Source: Aplysia californica (taxonomy: Eukaryota; Mollusca; Gastropoda; Aplysiida; Aplysiidae). From it: a stretch of DNA of 64,000 nt. A program made the translations under genes and the position numbers. The stretch is from the NCBI RefSeq assembly GCF_000002075.1, contig NW_004797467.1:896084-960083 (forward strand), read 5' to 3'. Below, piece after piece: positions 1-11,140 of the stretch (within the stretch, counting starts at the first letter, position 1; the number at the start of each line of letters is the position of its first letter). The notes below the pieces were generated by a model. It was not told the origin of the DNA, did not search any database, and saw nothing but the letters and a program-made list of their open reading frames with translations.

Positions 1-345
1 TCAGCAATAGGTTGTGTATACATTGTAAACAAGACAGGTCCAAGAACAGACCCCTGAGGAACACCACATCTAAGCAAAACATTATTAGAACACGTGTTTC
101 CAACCACAACTGCTTGTGTTCGATCCTTAAAATATGACTCAAACCATCGCAGGACAGTACCCTTTATGCCAAAAGTAGTATTTAATCTCTCGAGTAAAAT
201 ACCATGATCAATGGTATCGAATGCAGCCGAAAGGTCCAAAAGAGTAAGAAGACATACCTTTTTTTCATCAATATATTTTAAAATATCAGTACAGACCCTA
301 AGTAACGCTGTCTCGGTACTATGTTTGATGTCACTATTCACTATC
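1..345 (-). mobile_element. CR1/jockey-group LINE reverse transcriptase fragment
   Basis: Read on the minus strand from about 345 down to base 1, one open frame carries successive reverse-transcriptase motifs of non-LTR retrotransposons. These are HSTETALL, then LLDLSAAFDTIDHG (the first catalytic Asp box), then CGVPQGSVLGPVLF. The frame is uninterrupted for about 113 codons and runs off the window start, so the YADD box and 3' end lie outside. Similarity stops near 345, which looks like 5' truncation, as is usual for LINE copies. The uninterrupted frame suggests a fairly young copy. The clade (CR1/L2-like) is inferred from the motifs. Confidence 0.85.
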
Positions 346-726
346 TATGTTGTTGGAAATAAAGTTTGCGAGTGTAATAAGTCCGTCTGCAACTTCTGCT
401 ATTGAACATTCACTAACTATTCGTAACACAATATATAACATCACATCAATATTCATGCCGCTTTGAATGTCGAATAGCTGAAGGGGAGCTCATTGTGACA
501 GCTCACTGTAAATTTCTTGGAGCAAATTTTGCTGCGCTTCAAGCCTCAAGTGCCATTGAGTTATTCATTGTGTGGCTAGTGAATATTGAAAAGTAGTAAT
601 TACTTTTTAGAAGCATTTTTATAACTTTTGTTGTTGACTCCACTTATGGCTCTGTCTCGTAATCATCAAGTACAAACTAGGTTATTGCTGAATTTATTTC
701 AATGATTTCAGTTTTCTAGATTTTTA

Positions 727-832
727 GTCAGAACACAATGTACTGTTTATATGTTACTGTTGTTTTGTAAAGCACTCAGAGCCTGTGTTCTTTAATCGGA
801 GTTTAGCAGTATATAAATGCCATATGCAATTA
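727..832 (+). repeat. Dispersed repeat ending in a 'TATATAAATGCCAT' type tail
   Basis: This stretch contains 'gtaaagcactcagagcctgtgttcttt' split over several variants and ends in 'agtatataaatgccat'. The same sequence recurs in reverse orientation at about 37376-37620 and 46888-47200, there preceded by ATT/AAT triplets. Tails of this kind (a GCGCTTTAC-like core, then ATATAAATG and a triplet run) are common 3' ends of L2/CR1-type LINEs and their SINEs in marine invertebrates. Nothing else could be assigned in 346-1218. Confidence 0.5.
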
Positions 833-1218
833 CTAATTGTATAATATACTCTAATTTTACTGCGTGTCAAGAAAAATGAGACGAAAATCCACTCTCTGAC
901 AAAATCACCTGGCATTTAAATTGGCTCTGCCATTCTGCGAATAGTTTTGAATAGTACAACTATCGTGAATGTTGAATAGCAATATGGAATGGGCACAGTT
1001 TTTCTAATCCTTGGTGGTTGTTGGGGGGGGGGGGGGGGGTATTAGTCTGCAGTCCTTCTGGCAACTGGAGTTTTCTCTCCTGGGTTGATGTAATACACTT
1101 CATAAGCCACACCCTCCCTGTTTTATATGTAGTGGCTTTATATTTTGTGTTTTCTTGCTATGCCTTCTGTCCTTGCGCTCTTCGTTTAGTTTTTGTAAAT
1201 TCTAGGACACTTACAGCA

Positions 1219-1602
1219 GAATGCCCCTCCCCCCCGGGCAGTGCTACTGACTGAATTGTCTTTAGGTCATTCCCAAAGGGGGGATATTAATGTTCTTATG
1301 CACAATAGAATTGTAAATAGGATGATTTATCAGTGTCATGCTCATACTGTGCTGGAACAACATAGGAGGAAGTGCTGCTTTTTATCATCCTTTTTCCTCT
1401 ACTTCTTTTGTATGTTTGTTACTCTCTTGTGAACTGCTATTTCTGGGGTGCCTTGATAGTCAGAGCAGAATTTGTGCTGTTGAGGCTGGAGAGGTGAACA
1501 GAGTGAGCCTGATTCCCTGTTTGGACTTCTCTATTGACATCCACCCCTTTGTGCTAAGATGAACTTATGCCGTTGGGAGCGCCGTAAAACTTTACTAAAA
1601 CA
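1219..1602 (+). mobile_element. SINE-like element, family C
   Basis: This block begins near a C-rich 'cccccccgggcagtgc' segment and ends in 'gagcgccgtaaaactttact'. It aligns throughout with 14590-14990 (for example 'actgactgaa.tgtctttagg', 'aattgtaaat', 'cttcttttgtatgtttg', 'gattccctgt'), so it is a dispersed family of about 390 bp. Its last 40 bases are the hairpin tail also present in families A and B and in the LINE ending near 19865. No coding capacity is visible. Confidence 0.7.
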
Positions 1603-1705
1603 AACAGCACAATAAGGTCATGAAAGTGCCGAAGATAAGAGATGTTACAAGAAAGTAACAAACGTAAAAAAGGAGGAGGAGGGATCAGGATGATGAATGT
1701 TTTTT
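1603..1705 (-). mobile_element. SINE-like family B fragment
   Basis: The reverse complement of this piece reads like the 3' half of the family B repeat: a TC-rich run, then 'gtttgttac.ctcttgtaac', 'tctaatcttcggcac' and 'tgaccttatt'. It is attached directly to the tail of the family C copy on its left. Confidence 0.6.
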
Positions 1706-1732
1706 ATTCTTTTTTTTAGGGGGGGGGGGGGG

Positions 1733-2253
1733 GGGTTAAGTGTTTTACAGCGCTCGCAACTGCATAAGGTCATATGAGCGCGCAGGACACACCAAACATT
1801 TTCAATTGGTAAGAAATTTGGAATTTTGCCCAGGTGGCGGCCAAAGCCTACTCTTGTTGATTTTAGACCACCGAGGGATCTTTATCGTGCGCAACTTGCA
1901 CACAGGACCTCCGAGATTTTTCACCCTTGTCCGAGAAGGCTAGGTGTTGATCTTTCCTACCAGAAGATCAGGGGTGTGGCTGAAAGACGGCAGTTAAAAA
2001 AAGCCAAGGAGTAGCAGTAGAAAGGCTGCAGAAAGAATCAGGAGCCCAGTGGAGAGGGCAAAGAACGTGAGGGGGTGGGGGAAGAAAATGGAGACGAAAG
2101 CAGGCGACAGAATATTGCAAGAGAGAAGGAAAGAAGGTGAAAGGAGATAATTTTAGAGAAGAAAACTTTTCAGTGGCTGCCCGGATTCGAACCCGTGACC
2201 TTTGAATGAGAGGCGAACACCTTAACCTCTAGGCCACGAGAGCCCCCGATGGA
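1733..2253 (-). mobile_element. Full-length tRNA-derived SINE (family A)
   Basis: On the minus strand the element opens at about 2253 with 'gggggctctcgtggcctag' and has a clear RNA polymerase III promoter. The A-box-like segment is 'tggcctagaggttaaggtg' and the B box is 'ggttcgaatcc', about 45 bp apart as in a tRNA. A roughly 400-bp unrelated body follows, and the element ends near 1733 in the shared hairpin tail (GCGCTC...GAGCGC, then TGTAAAAC). A second copy without the tail lies at 52425-52803. It is a tRNA-headed SINE, not a functional tRNA, because the region after the B box cannot complete a cloverleaf. Confidence 0.8.
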
Positions 2254-2255
2254 TG

Positions 2256-2312
2256 TTTGATAAGAAAGAAGGAGCAAACCTCTCCAGAGCACCTGCTAAC
2301 CATCCACCCCTT
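2256..2312 (-). mobile_element. SINE-like family B 5' fragment
   Basis: The minus strand reads 'ggtggatggttagcaggtgc', then 'tttgctccttctttc' and 'tatcaaacatc'. This is the start of the family B repeat seen at 45955 and 63410. It abuts the 5' end of the family A SINE, so A apparently inserted in, or was copied together with, a B element. Confidence 0.55.
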
Positions 2313-2494
2313 ACTCTCTTTTAATTTGCCAAAAGTTGTTAGAATTGCAGAGAAAAAACTTTTACATAGTAGTTAGTAGATACCATCAATTCTAAGTTTC
2401 TTCTACTTTAATGCTTAACATTTTGTGTGAGTGATTGGGTACTTTAATTTCAACCTGAGACTAACGACTGCATGTTCTATTGGTCTTATTCCAG

Positions 2495-5400
2495 AGACTT
2501 GTACACAGATACTGAGCCACCAGCCAAGTTAAACAAGCCGCCGGTTGAACATGCACCACCAGTCCCCTTCCATCTCTCAAAACTCCCGGCACACCTCACT
2601 AAGAAGGTCTCTGAGGATGAAATCGAAAAGGTATTTGTGAAACTTATTGTCATGTGTTTGTGTTTGTGCTCTTGTCTTCTCCCTTTTTGTCGGGGGAGGG
2701 GCTAGGGGTGGCTTCTTTTTTTTTTTTTTTACCCAATTTTGTTTGAGCTTTTCCTTAGGGAAAATCTAAGTCTTTGAGCCCTGAACTTCTGATTTGGGTT
2801 GTTGGCAGGTGCTGTGGTGTGATGTGCTCCTTCTTTCCTATCAAAAAGCTGAGATCCACCTGGGAACAAAATCTGGAGTCAGATCTCAGACAGCTGGCTT
2901 GCGGTAGAGAAGATCGGCCAGAAGTGAGACAGAATGGCACTTACAACACAATAAGATCATATATAAGTGGCGAAGATAAGAGGTGTTTCAAGAAAGCTGC
3001 AAACAAAAAAGAAGGGGGGAGAAATCAGAACGATAAATGTTTGAGAAGAAAGAAAGAGCAAACCGCACCAGAGCCCATGTCAACCACCTGCCTTCTGCTC
3101 TCTTTAAATTTAACAAAAGCTGTTGAAATTGCAGAGAAAAAGCTTTGACGTAAATAAACACCAATAGTTGTAAGGTTAAGAGAGTCATACCTGGCCGTGT
3201 CTGTACAGAGCGATGATGTGAGCTGTGGTATCGGCGGTACTTGCTGTCACTGAGCCTACAGTAACATCATACTGGTCTTCACTGTGTGGTCTGTCTTTGG
3301 TCTTTTGCTCTGTATGCCATCTAGTGGTGTGTTCTTCTTTTCTTTAAATGCTGTATTCTTGTTGGTGGCTGGTTGTCGGGTGGTCTGGTGTGGTTTGCTC
3401 CTTCTTTCCTTTTCAAACATCTATCGTACTTATCTCTCCTCCTTTTTTGTTTTTGTTACTCTCTCGTAACACCTCTAATCTTTGGCACTTATATGACCTA
3501 ACTGTGTTGCAAGTGCCAACAAGATCTCACTAAAACAAATTCTTGTTGTCCTCCTCCTTCTCCTCCTCCTCATGCATTCAAGGTAACGGAAGACATATTT
3601 TCTTTTTTGTTCCCTGTAGAAACTCAAGGAGGTAGTGGCAAGAGATCTACAGCGACTGCGTATCGATCAGCACCACGGGTCAGCCTTCGATTTCACGCTG
3701 GAGGAAACAGAAGCTGCCCTGAGAAACGTGAGAGGCTGGCATAAACAGATTCAGGAAAAGGACGTAAGTCTGGCTCTGTGACTTTTCTCTATCATGAAAT
3801 GTGCTACTGCTTTGGCACCCAGGTTAAATTTTGATACATATCCGCCACTGGTTCTGTATACACCACTTCATTACATGCGAAAGAAAGAAGACTTTGAAAG
3901 TCATACCGAGGTTCAAGTTAAATAAGCTAAGTGGTGTTTTAGCAAAGAAACTGTCTTGCCCTAACATGATAATTCGTCATACCTTTGTTAAATGTGAGGG
4001 ACACTGATGACGACCTTTTCCAAATTTTGCTTACTCTGCGCAAGGAGTTGGGAATGAGGGTTGTGTCCTGTAGGGCCTACATCGTTTTCAACGATTTGGT
4101 TGTTATCATCACTACCACAATCATCATCATCATCGTCATCATGATGCACGTCCAAATGATTTTCCTGTTTCGTTTTTCTTTCTTTCTTTAAAAAAAATAA
4201 ATTTAAACCATAACAATTTACTACCATCTTGACACATTTTCTATCTCTAACCTTCCAATATCCAGCACCAAAAAAGGACATGATTGTAAAAATCATTAGG
4301 TTGTTCTGTCTCCTGAAGAAAAAAAAGGCTTTTCAAGAGCACAATGTTTAGTTACAATGAAGAAAGTCTCAGATATCAAAGTATTAGACCATTCTACATT
4401 TGCTCTCTTTGTCACAGATCTGGCTGCGCCTGTCGCCTTTTCGGCAAGAGTCGGGTCGCTACATTCTCTGGTTCTGGCCCAGAAGGAAGAGACCAGCTCT
4501 CTGTATTACGTGAGTAAAAAAGCTGAGTTATCGTTGCTTTAGCTTTGCCTAAGAAAGTGCTACGTGTCACGACCCGGTGGAATCAGGCGCTTGTCAGTTT
4601 TGGGGCATTTGGAGTTACTGGTGTCATCTTGAAGCGTGTTCTTTTGTCTTAGGCTTTTTTTTGTGCCTTTACCCAAAGCTTTTGAGTTAAAATCTGTTTG
4701 TAAATTTGTTTTTAAATTGACATAAAAGGTGCTAAACCAAAAAAACAAAAAATCAATTGTGATTGCCAGATCGGCAGAAAAATACAGAATTCTTGTGTTT
4801 TATTATTTTGACGAGCGCCTGATTTCACCACGATGCCTGCTTTCCTTTTCGGCAAGAGTCTGGATGCTACATTCTGCAGTTTTGGCCCAGAAGGCTGAGA
4901 CCAGCTCTCTGTGTTACATGAGTAAAAAAACTGATTTAGCCTTGCTTCGGCACTGCCTTAGAAAGTCATATTCTTTTATTGGGTAGGCCTACTTTATTTT
5001 TTCTTCTATTCAAAATATTGAAATGGGGGCCCGCTGTGAAGCTTTGGTTTTAGTCTGTGGCGTAATGGTTAGCCTCTTCACAGTGGGGAAGTCTGTTTCA
5101 TTGAGTTCTTTTGCTTTCTTGCTGGAATGCTGTCAGTTGGAATTGGCCCTGACAGCTAGTGTTGGAGCAGCTCACCTCTTGCATGATCCAAATTGTCTTC
5201 ATCATCATTGAGTTTCTCACCCTGAATGAGGATACAGGCCACGAACAAACATTTTCCACCTTTCCTCATCCTGGGCTTGCCTCTTGATGTTCCTGCTTCA
5301 TACATGATGGTGCGAACATTCCTCAACAAAGTTTGGAGAGACTTGTTCGATAGAGAAGGTTTCAGGTCGTAAGAGTCCTCTCAGCTTTGTTCACTGTCCA

Positions 5401-6615
5401 TCATTGTGCCTGCTGATGCATAAGCTGCTGTGTCTCCCAAGATAAAAAATTAAAGGGGTGTTTGTTGGTGTTTCTGTAACTTTCAGTTTTTATAGGGTCA
5501 GGTAGTTGACCGTCAGCAAACTGGCCCTTTTTCGGAGACCAGACCTATGTACCTCTTACGACACACAGTATCACGGCAGGATTTATTCTTTGCTCCACCA
5601 TAGTAAAACTATGGGGCCCCCCACCTGCAGGGGCGGCTGTAAATTGGGACTGATTGTAAAACATGCAATGGTTTACAATCAATCAGAAAAGATGCTCTGG
5701 GATATTGGTAAAATCAGGGTTTTGTTTCCTCTTGTACTACAGCTTGTATTCCCTCTCGGGGTTTTAGTTTTATAGACGAATGCGAAAATGTGTGTCTGAG
5801 AAAAGAAAAAGAGCCCACATGTTGGCAATTTTCAAAATTGAGATAAAGGTAAGTTCAGAGATGGGGTTTTTTTTAGTTCGGAATCGGCTGGTATTGGAAT
5901 CTTTCAGATATCTTGAATAGGCCTACCTGTGGAGATATTGCAGGTTTTTGTAAGACAAGTTTTAAAAAATAGTTTTGTTTGATGAAACAGCTTTAAAATG
6001 AACTTACTCACTGTGGGAGACTTGAACTGTGGCTGGAAAAACACCATAGTACAATGCATGTCTTTTACAATTCCAGTTCTGATTTTTTTTTTTTTGCTAC
6101 TTGATGAAGAGTTTGATGTTGAAGAAATTTTATCTTGAAAGTGTGGTATAGATCTATCACCTCTGGGGCCAGAGACTGGGTGTACAAATTCACAGTAATT
6201 AACGGTTAGGACATGGGAATGGCGAGCATTCTTACCTCTGTTGTTCACCAAACAACGACTTTTCTTACACTGGAATAGCGGGCAGCCCTATGTAGAGATT
6301 TGATTATTATTTTCTGTTTAGGGTAATCGATACCAACTTCTCTTCTTTCAACAGGCTTAAGACTTTCATCATACACATACTCTTGAATAATGTCTTTCTT
6401 TCAGGCATAATGGAAAAGTGAAAACGTACACGTTCCATAAAACACCGGAAAAAGGTTCTTCCTCCAAACTTGTCTCCTACTATATGTACAAGTCCCAACA
6501 CAAGAGCAAAAGCCTGAAGGACCTGGTGGAGTACCACCTTGAAAATGGGTTTGTTGACGAAAATGATAAGACATTGGAAGACAAAACTGTGCGTTTGTCA
6601 TCACCTGTACTGTAG
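2495..6615 (+). CDS. Gene A: 3' part of a gene encoding an SH2-like domain protein, paralog of gene B
   Basis: Four exons are supported: 2495-2630, 3620-3763, 4418-4509 and 6405-6615 (stop TAG). All junctions are GT-AG and the phases agree (0, 0, 2), giving 193 visible residues. The first visible exon enters after a clear 3' splice site, so upstream exons and the start lie outside the window or are unrecognised. Its product is proline-rich (KPPVEHAPPVPFH). The next exons encode FDFTLEETEAALRN..GW, then SGRYILWFWPRRKRPALCIT, then YTFHK...YYMYK...SLKDLVEYH and a final RLSSPV. The order matches an SH2 fold: Trp, the FLVRES strand, a core strand, the SLxELVxYY helix and the LxxPV end. The FLVRES strand reads YILWFW, so the phosphotyrosine-binding Arg is absent. 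Exon lengths 144 and 92 nt equal those of gene B. SH2-like is an inference from motif order. An ATTAAA signal lies at 6842. Confidence 0.8.
2795..3105. mobile_element. Two opposed family B fragments in gene A intron
   Basis: A short plus-strand family B start ('gttggcaggtgctgtggtgt', then 'ctccttctttcctatcaaa') lies at 2795-2846. It is followed at about 2935-3105 by a longer minus-strand copy, whose complement reads 'gtgctc/ggctctggtgcgg', 'tttgctctttctttctt' and 'gcagctttcttgaaacac'. Both lie in the intron between 2630 and 3620. Confidence 0.55.
3360..3542 (+). mobile_element. SINE-like family B copy
   Basis: The copy runs from 'ggtggctggttgtcgggtgg' through 'tttgctccttctttcc', 'gttactctctcgtaacacc' and 'ggcacttatatgacc' to 'gcaagtgcc' and 'tcactaaaac'. 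The tail pairs GGCACTT with AAGTGCC. It lies in the gene A intron that ends at 3619. Confidence 0.65.
4430..4560 (+). repeat. Left copy of a ~131-bp duplication covering gene A exon 3
   Basis: This segment (most of exon 4418-4509 plus 50 bp of intron) is repeated at 4837-4969 with about 80% identity by eye. Shared stretches include 'cttttcggcaagagtc', 'ggcccagaagg' and 'agaccagctctctgt'. The space between the two copies is filled by one MITE copy (4564-4837). Confidence 0.8.
4564..4837. mobile_element. MITE of the 'GGTGGAATCAGG' family (short copy)
   Basis: The ends are inverted: 'tgtcacgacccggtggaatc' with 'aggcgcttgtcag' on the left, and 'ttgacgagcgcctgatttca' with 'ccacgatgcc' on the right. 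Related copies are at 9589-9998, 15114-15549, 39195-39628 and 41836-42268. This one is internally shortened to about 275 bp. It lies between the two copies of the gene A exon duplication. Confidence 0.75.
4837..4969 (+). pseudogene. Decayed duplicate of gene A exon 3
   Basis: This second copy of exon 4418-4509 keeps an open frame that reads ESGCYILQFWPRRLRPALCV, against ESGRYILWFWPRRKRPALCI in the live exon. The donor has changed from GTGAGT to ATGAGT at about 4917, and the 5' end with its splice acceptor is missing because the MITE ends there. It is therefore unlikely to be spliced in. The open frame and high similarity suggest a recent duplication. Confidence 0.75.
5043..5215 (+). mobile_element. 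tRNA-derived SINE, family D
   Basis: The head has an A-box-like 'tggcgtaatggttagc' and a weak B-box remnant near 'tttcattgagttc'. The body 'gctggaatgctgtca', 'ggccctgacagctagtg' and 'atgatccaaattg' matches 50505-50690 (+) and 59705-59880 (-). It lies in the last intron of gene A. Confidence 0.6.
5216..6404 (+). other. Remainder of gene A last intron
   Basis: Apart from the SINE at its left, nothing recognisable was found here: no splice-flanked exon with family motifs, no RNA gene and no inverted ends. It closes with a good polypyrimidine tract and AG at 6403-6404. Confidence 0.5.
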
Positions 6616-7168
6616 GCAAGGTGCTTTTGTTGACAATGTTCTTTGAAGTTACCTATATTATGATTATTTTGTATGTATGTGTGTATGTTTGTGTGTTAGA
6701 AAAACTCTTTAAACTGATTGAAAATTCGACTCTGATATTGTAACTATTTTGCAATTTTTCTGTCATATATCTGAGCATGTTATTTTGTACATTTATATTA
6801 TTATAAAATCTTTTCAATACGAACTCATTTCCTTGCTTATGATTAAAAATTACAAAGATTTATGTGATGTCAGGTGCTGTAGAGTGCCCTTTAGAAAATG
6901 GCCTAAGAACCAGCTTTTATGTTAATGTTTTCAACTTCCTGCTCGTTTTCCAATAACTCCTCAAATACTATTGTTATTACTAAGTAAAAATATGCTCAAC
7001 TCAATTTTTAAAATTGTTTTTTTAATCTTTCTCCTCTTTTTTCATTTATCTCTCTTTCCGTCTTTCTCCCCTTCCCAGATCTGTAATATCTTTAATCTCT
7101 CTCTCTATCTCTGTCACTCCCTCCCTCTCTGTCCCTCTCCCTCCCACTCCCTCCTCTCTCTCTCTCTC

Positions 7169-7222
<54 letters not shown>

Positions 7223-8284
7223 CCTTTTGTTCTCCAATTACGCCTTGTTACATAATGAATTTGTTGTTTGAGGGACTATGATACGCCTGTGTGCAGCAAT
7301 GGAAAGATTATAAAATGTAATCCTGCGTGTTTATATATAGTCTTGATTTACGCCCATGCTCTTTTCAAGGTAGTTATTGTTCTGTGCTGTGTTATAAAAT
7401 TCTTCTGTGATTTCGCTTGGAAGATCCATATTTCACATCCTGTTGCTTGTCATACTGGTTTACAATAGATCCCATTGTTCTTAGAAAAGGGAACTTTTAT
7501 TTTGTAAGATTCCAAATTTCCCTTACAGAATGCATTTTTTTTATCAAGTCCCTCTTTTTAACCCTTAGGAGCCCTCTTCCCTTACAAAATAAATTGTGTA
7601 TTACTTAGGATTCTTCATCCTTTATGACGTAGAGTGTTTACTCAACAACATCCCATTTTTTTTTAACAGAATAGAATTTTTATTGTATAAAACTTTCCTC
7701 TCAGATTGTGGATTTACTAATGAACCTAAACTAAAGTTTTGCCTGTATGAGTAGGATAAGTATCAGAGCAGAAGTTTGAGGTGCCTGTTTTCCGAAATAG
7801 CCTCCCTAAGCAGTCACTTTCACGGGAGTGGCTCACTTTGACAGACCACCGCAAGTATGTGCATAATAGTATTCTGTAAGTAGAGGTTACTCAACTGCAT
7901 TCAAGTGTTAACTCATCAGAGCTTTTCTTCTGTCAGACAAATCTGGCAAGTAGATCTGATCTTCATCTGCCGTTTTTGTTTGGTAGATGTGCTGGCAGCC
8001 TTTTGTACTTGGCGTTCACTGTCCGTTCATAAGTAGTGAGGTAGAGTGCGTGGGCCAGTCTTAACCCAGTGCGCACAGTGTTTCTATAGTAATTCTTCTG
8101 ACCGGTATTAGTAAATAGAATTCAATTCTATTTTTCGGCGCAGAATGTACAAAATCAGAAGTTTCCTCTCAAAAGTGACCAATTTGGGGACAGCTTATTC
8201 CTGTGTATTCTCTAATTTGACCTTTTATTTATTAAATTTTGCTCAACTTGCTTGCATATTTGCAAAAGCATGGATCCGTGTAGT
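6616..8284. other. Gene A 3' flank and intergenic sequence with CT microsatellite
   Basis: The stop of gene A is followed by AT-rich sequence with a candidate poly(A) signal ATTAAA at 6842-6847 and an AATAAA at 7588-7593. Either could end the transcript. A pure CT repeat of about 65 bp occupies 7153-7219. Nothing else is recognisable. Confidence 0.5.
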
Positions 8285-9455
8285 CTGGTAATGTTCTTGG
8301 GTGGTTCAAGTCGAACCTATCTGGACATTCACAGTTTGTTCTAGTGAATGGAAAAAAGTCAGCTATGTATAGCTTAAATTACGGGGTACCACAGGGCTCT
8401 GTGTTGGGACCACTATTATACATTTTTGACATAACAACACTTAGTTCCATCATAAGAAGTCACGATAGTTCCTACCTCATGTAAGCAGACAACACCCAGC
8501 TGTATATGTCCCCAGAGCCAGGCAATGTTGATTTAACACTTACAGTACTGAAGGATCATATAGTGAAAAACCCTCAAGTACCACACCAGTTTAGAGCACT
8601 GAAAACGAGGTAGAATTTTTTTAATTTAAAAAAACTTTGGTAAGCAAAGAAACCCGCTTAAAAAATTCATAGAGGTTCATCAACCCTTCAGCTATCATAT
8701 AGAGTGACTTCCTTTGGTGTTTACTCCAGTGCCGTGCATCCATTCGATCGTTGTTTAATTATCGGAATTATGTTTAGTGTGTCTGGTTTCTGCGGTGTCT
8801 AAAGTCGCCAGTGGTAGTGGGCGCATACTATGGCCTGGCGACAGTACTGCAAGTGTTCATAGCTCAAAGCATGACAAAATGTGTAGACAAAGCCAAGACC
8901 TGGATGACATCCAAAAAACGGAAGTAAAACGACGATAAGACCAAAATAATTTTTTTATAACCCAAAGTCTTTGGTGACACAATTTTATGGAACTGATTAC
9001 CTTGTTGTTGGAAATGAGGAAGTGATTTTTAAAGCAAAGACCAAAGATTTACGAGTTTTGTTTGACAACAAATTGTCTATGCACCACCAAGTCCTAAATG
9101 TATGTAAGGTTTCATATTTAGAGATCCGAAGAATTGCACAAATGGCACCTTTTTTATGCAAGACACTCTTAAGACCCTGATGTCATCATTTGTATTATCT
9201 CAAATTGACTATTGCTTATCAGTCCTTTTAAACATACCAACATAATTAATGAATAAAATGCAGACATTCCTGAACCTATCTGCGAGAGTTATTCTCAAAA
9301 GGCCTTAAATAGAACACACAACACCATTGCATTTACAGCTACTTTTCTATCTCTTTAATCAATAGACAAGTCAGTGATAATACTTCAGTTTTTGACACTG
9401 ACATGACCAAATTGTGTTGATAGTATAGTGCCATAAAACATATAGTCAATCAATC
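8285..9455 (+). mobile_element. Degenerate CR1-like LINE fragment
   Basis: Plus-strand frames show reverse-transcriptase pieces in family order: YGVPQGSVLGPLLY near 8385, an ADNTQLYM remnant of the YADD box near 8490, DLRVLFDNKLSMHHQV near 9045, and a downstream LSQIDYC...LLNIP...LSARVILK near 9195-9300. Stop codons interrupt it (one directly before the ADN) and frames shift between pieces, so it is dead. The 3' end at about 9440-9455 is a TCAA-type repeat (TCAATCAATCAAT), as expected for a CR1/L2-like tail. It is 5' truncated. Confidence 0.8.
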
Positions 9456-9588
9456 AATAGTCCTTCAAAGATCCAAAGAATCTTCATTCTCGTGAAAGAA
9501 AAATAGCTTTAGATGCTGGGGTAGACCCAGAGAAACTTATTTGGAAAACCAGAACAGGTGGGTGACTGGGAAACACTAGGATAGTATG

Positions 9589-9998
9589 TGTCACGACACG
9601 GTGGAATCAGGCACTCATCAATTTTTAGGCATGTGGAGTTATTGGTATCATCTTACAAAATATCCATTTACCTTGAGTACATTTTGAGATATTTGGGATT
9701 GAAGGAGGTGGGGGTCACCTAGTCTCTGAGGTAAAATTAACTAGAATATGGCCACCAAAGTTTAGTTATTTCCTTAGCTTGAGAGTCTGTCGAGACAGGA
9801 AATTTACTTTTTTCATGCTTTTAATTGACATTTTTCAGTACAAGCCACACAGAAATGTGTTCTTTAATGGACATGGAAGGCGTTGAGCAAAAAAACAAGG
9901 CTTCGATAAAAATCCCCAAACCTGTGGGAAAACGCCAGTTTCTTCACTTTCATTATTTTGACGAGCACCTGATTTCACCACACTGCCTCACGTATAGG
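9589..9998. mobile_element. MITE of the 'GGTGGAATCAGG' family
   Basis: The left end 'gtcacgacacggtggaatca' with 'ggcactcatcaa' is inverted at the right as 'ttttgacgagcacctgattt' with 'caccacactgcc'. The interior shares 'aggaggtggggtcacct' and 'gaggtaaaatta' with the other copies. No protein is encoded. Confidence 0.75.
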
Positions 9999-10924
9999 AT
10001 TTTTTAGAGCATCCAAGAGGAGAAATGAATGGAGAACCATGATTGCCAATATCTGTTTCAGATCTTTCACTTGATGCTGATGATGATATTTATATATATT
10101 ATGCTTAATGCTGATGATATATATCCATTCTTCAAGAACTGGAGCAAATCCCTTGTAATTCTAATCCGTAGAGGCGAAAGTCGGTAAAAGGTAACTGATT
10201 ATCTGCATGGACAAGTCATTCCTTTTTGTAGAATTCTGGATGTATTTCATTTATATTGGGTTTTTTTGTAGATAAAGATTTTCATTGCAACAATAATGCT
10301 TGTTGTACTTTTATTTTTTTCCTGCTCAAAAGAAGATGTTGCACTATATTTTTACTTATTGTAGAGTGTGTTGATTGAATTTGTGGGACCCAGTTTCTTA
10401 GATGTTCTGTACCTTTATACATGTGATGCTTGTTTGAATCATATTTGTGTGTATATCTTTATTTCTTTACGGTTATTCCTTATTTTGGTTCAAAGAGGTT
10501 TGACTCCGTCAAGGCATTATTTGTGTCCTCCTTTATTATACAAAAATACAAAATTTTTCTGTCAGGAATTTGAATATTACAGACTTCAACAAAAGTTAAA
10601 GACAACTTTGACAGACAGTCCTAATTTTTAAAAATATCAGAAAAAAGACAGCAAGGAATGTTTCAACATTTTTGCTCTGAAAGTGTTAATGGGTTACCAA
10701 TGTGTACTGCAAAGCCTCCTAAAGGACCAAAACCTCCACGGGCAGCACAGAAATCCTCTGGGGATTTTAGCCAAATTTGCTGTTTTATATCGACTTGTGT
10801 GCGACACCAAGGACTTTCCTCAGTTAAAATTTCTTGTGCGCATCATAAACGGACGTACGGTCTCGACCTGTGCTCACTTTGGTGGCAATATAAGCCTCCG
10901 TTTGCACAAAATCCGGTATCGCAT

Positions 10925-11140
10925 CAACATACCACCAAGACGAAAGCTGAGAGACTTTGATCGGGCCAGAGCTATGGCATAGATGGAGTTGGAGCCCGAG
11001 AAGTTGCCAGAAGGCTTGCAGTTTCATACTCTGTCATTGTCCGCCTGAGGCAGAACTATCACGCCACTGGATCAGTCCAAAAACGCCCACGCGCTGGTCG
11101 ACCCAAGAAGACCACTCAGAGTGTTTGCCAGCTGCTGGGA
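10925..11140 (+). mobile_element. Tc1-like transposase N-terminal relic
   Basis: Two frames carry the paired helix-turn-helix of a Tc1-type transposase. The first reads PPRRKLRDFDRARAM near 10930-10978. The next frame reads GAREVARRLAVSYSVIVRLR, then HATGSVQKRPRAGRPKKTTQ, with the GRPR-like hinge. The expected ATG is ATA, and a stop plus a frame change separate the parts, so the gene is dead. No DDE catalytic domain follows. The 250 bases upstream have an open but unrecognised frame, probably element-derived. Confidence 0.75.

Noticed and set aside
2171-2253. Possible tRNA gene on the minus strand
   Set aside because: A and B boxes are present, but no acceptor stem closes, and the sequence continues into a SINE body shared with 52425-52803.
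3988-4296. Acidic Asp-run frame on the minus strand
   Set aside because: The Asp run comes from an ATC/GAT triplet repeat inside a gene A intron. There are no splice or domain signals.
10658-10982. Two overlapping ~100-codon frames that might be a host exon
   Set aside because: The end of one frame is the start of a Tc1 transposase (RRKLRDFDRARAM), no splice sites frame the region, and no host family is recognised.
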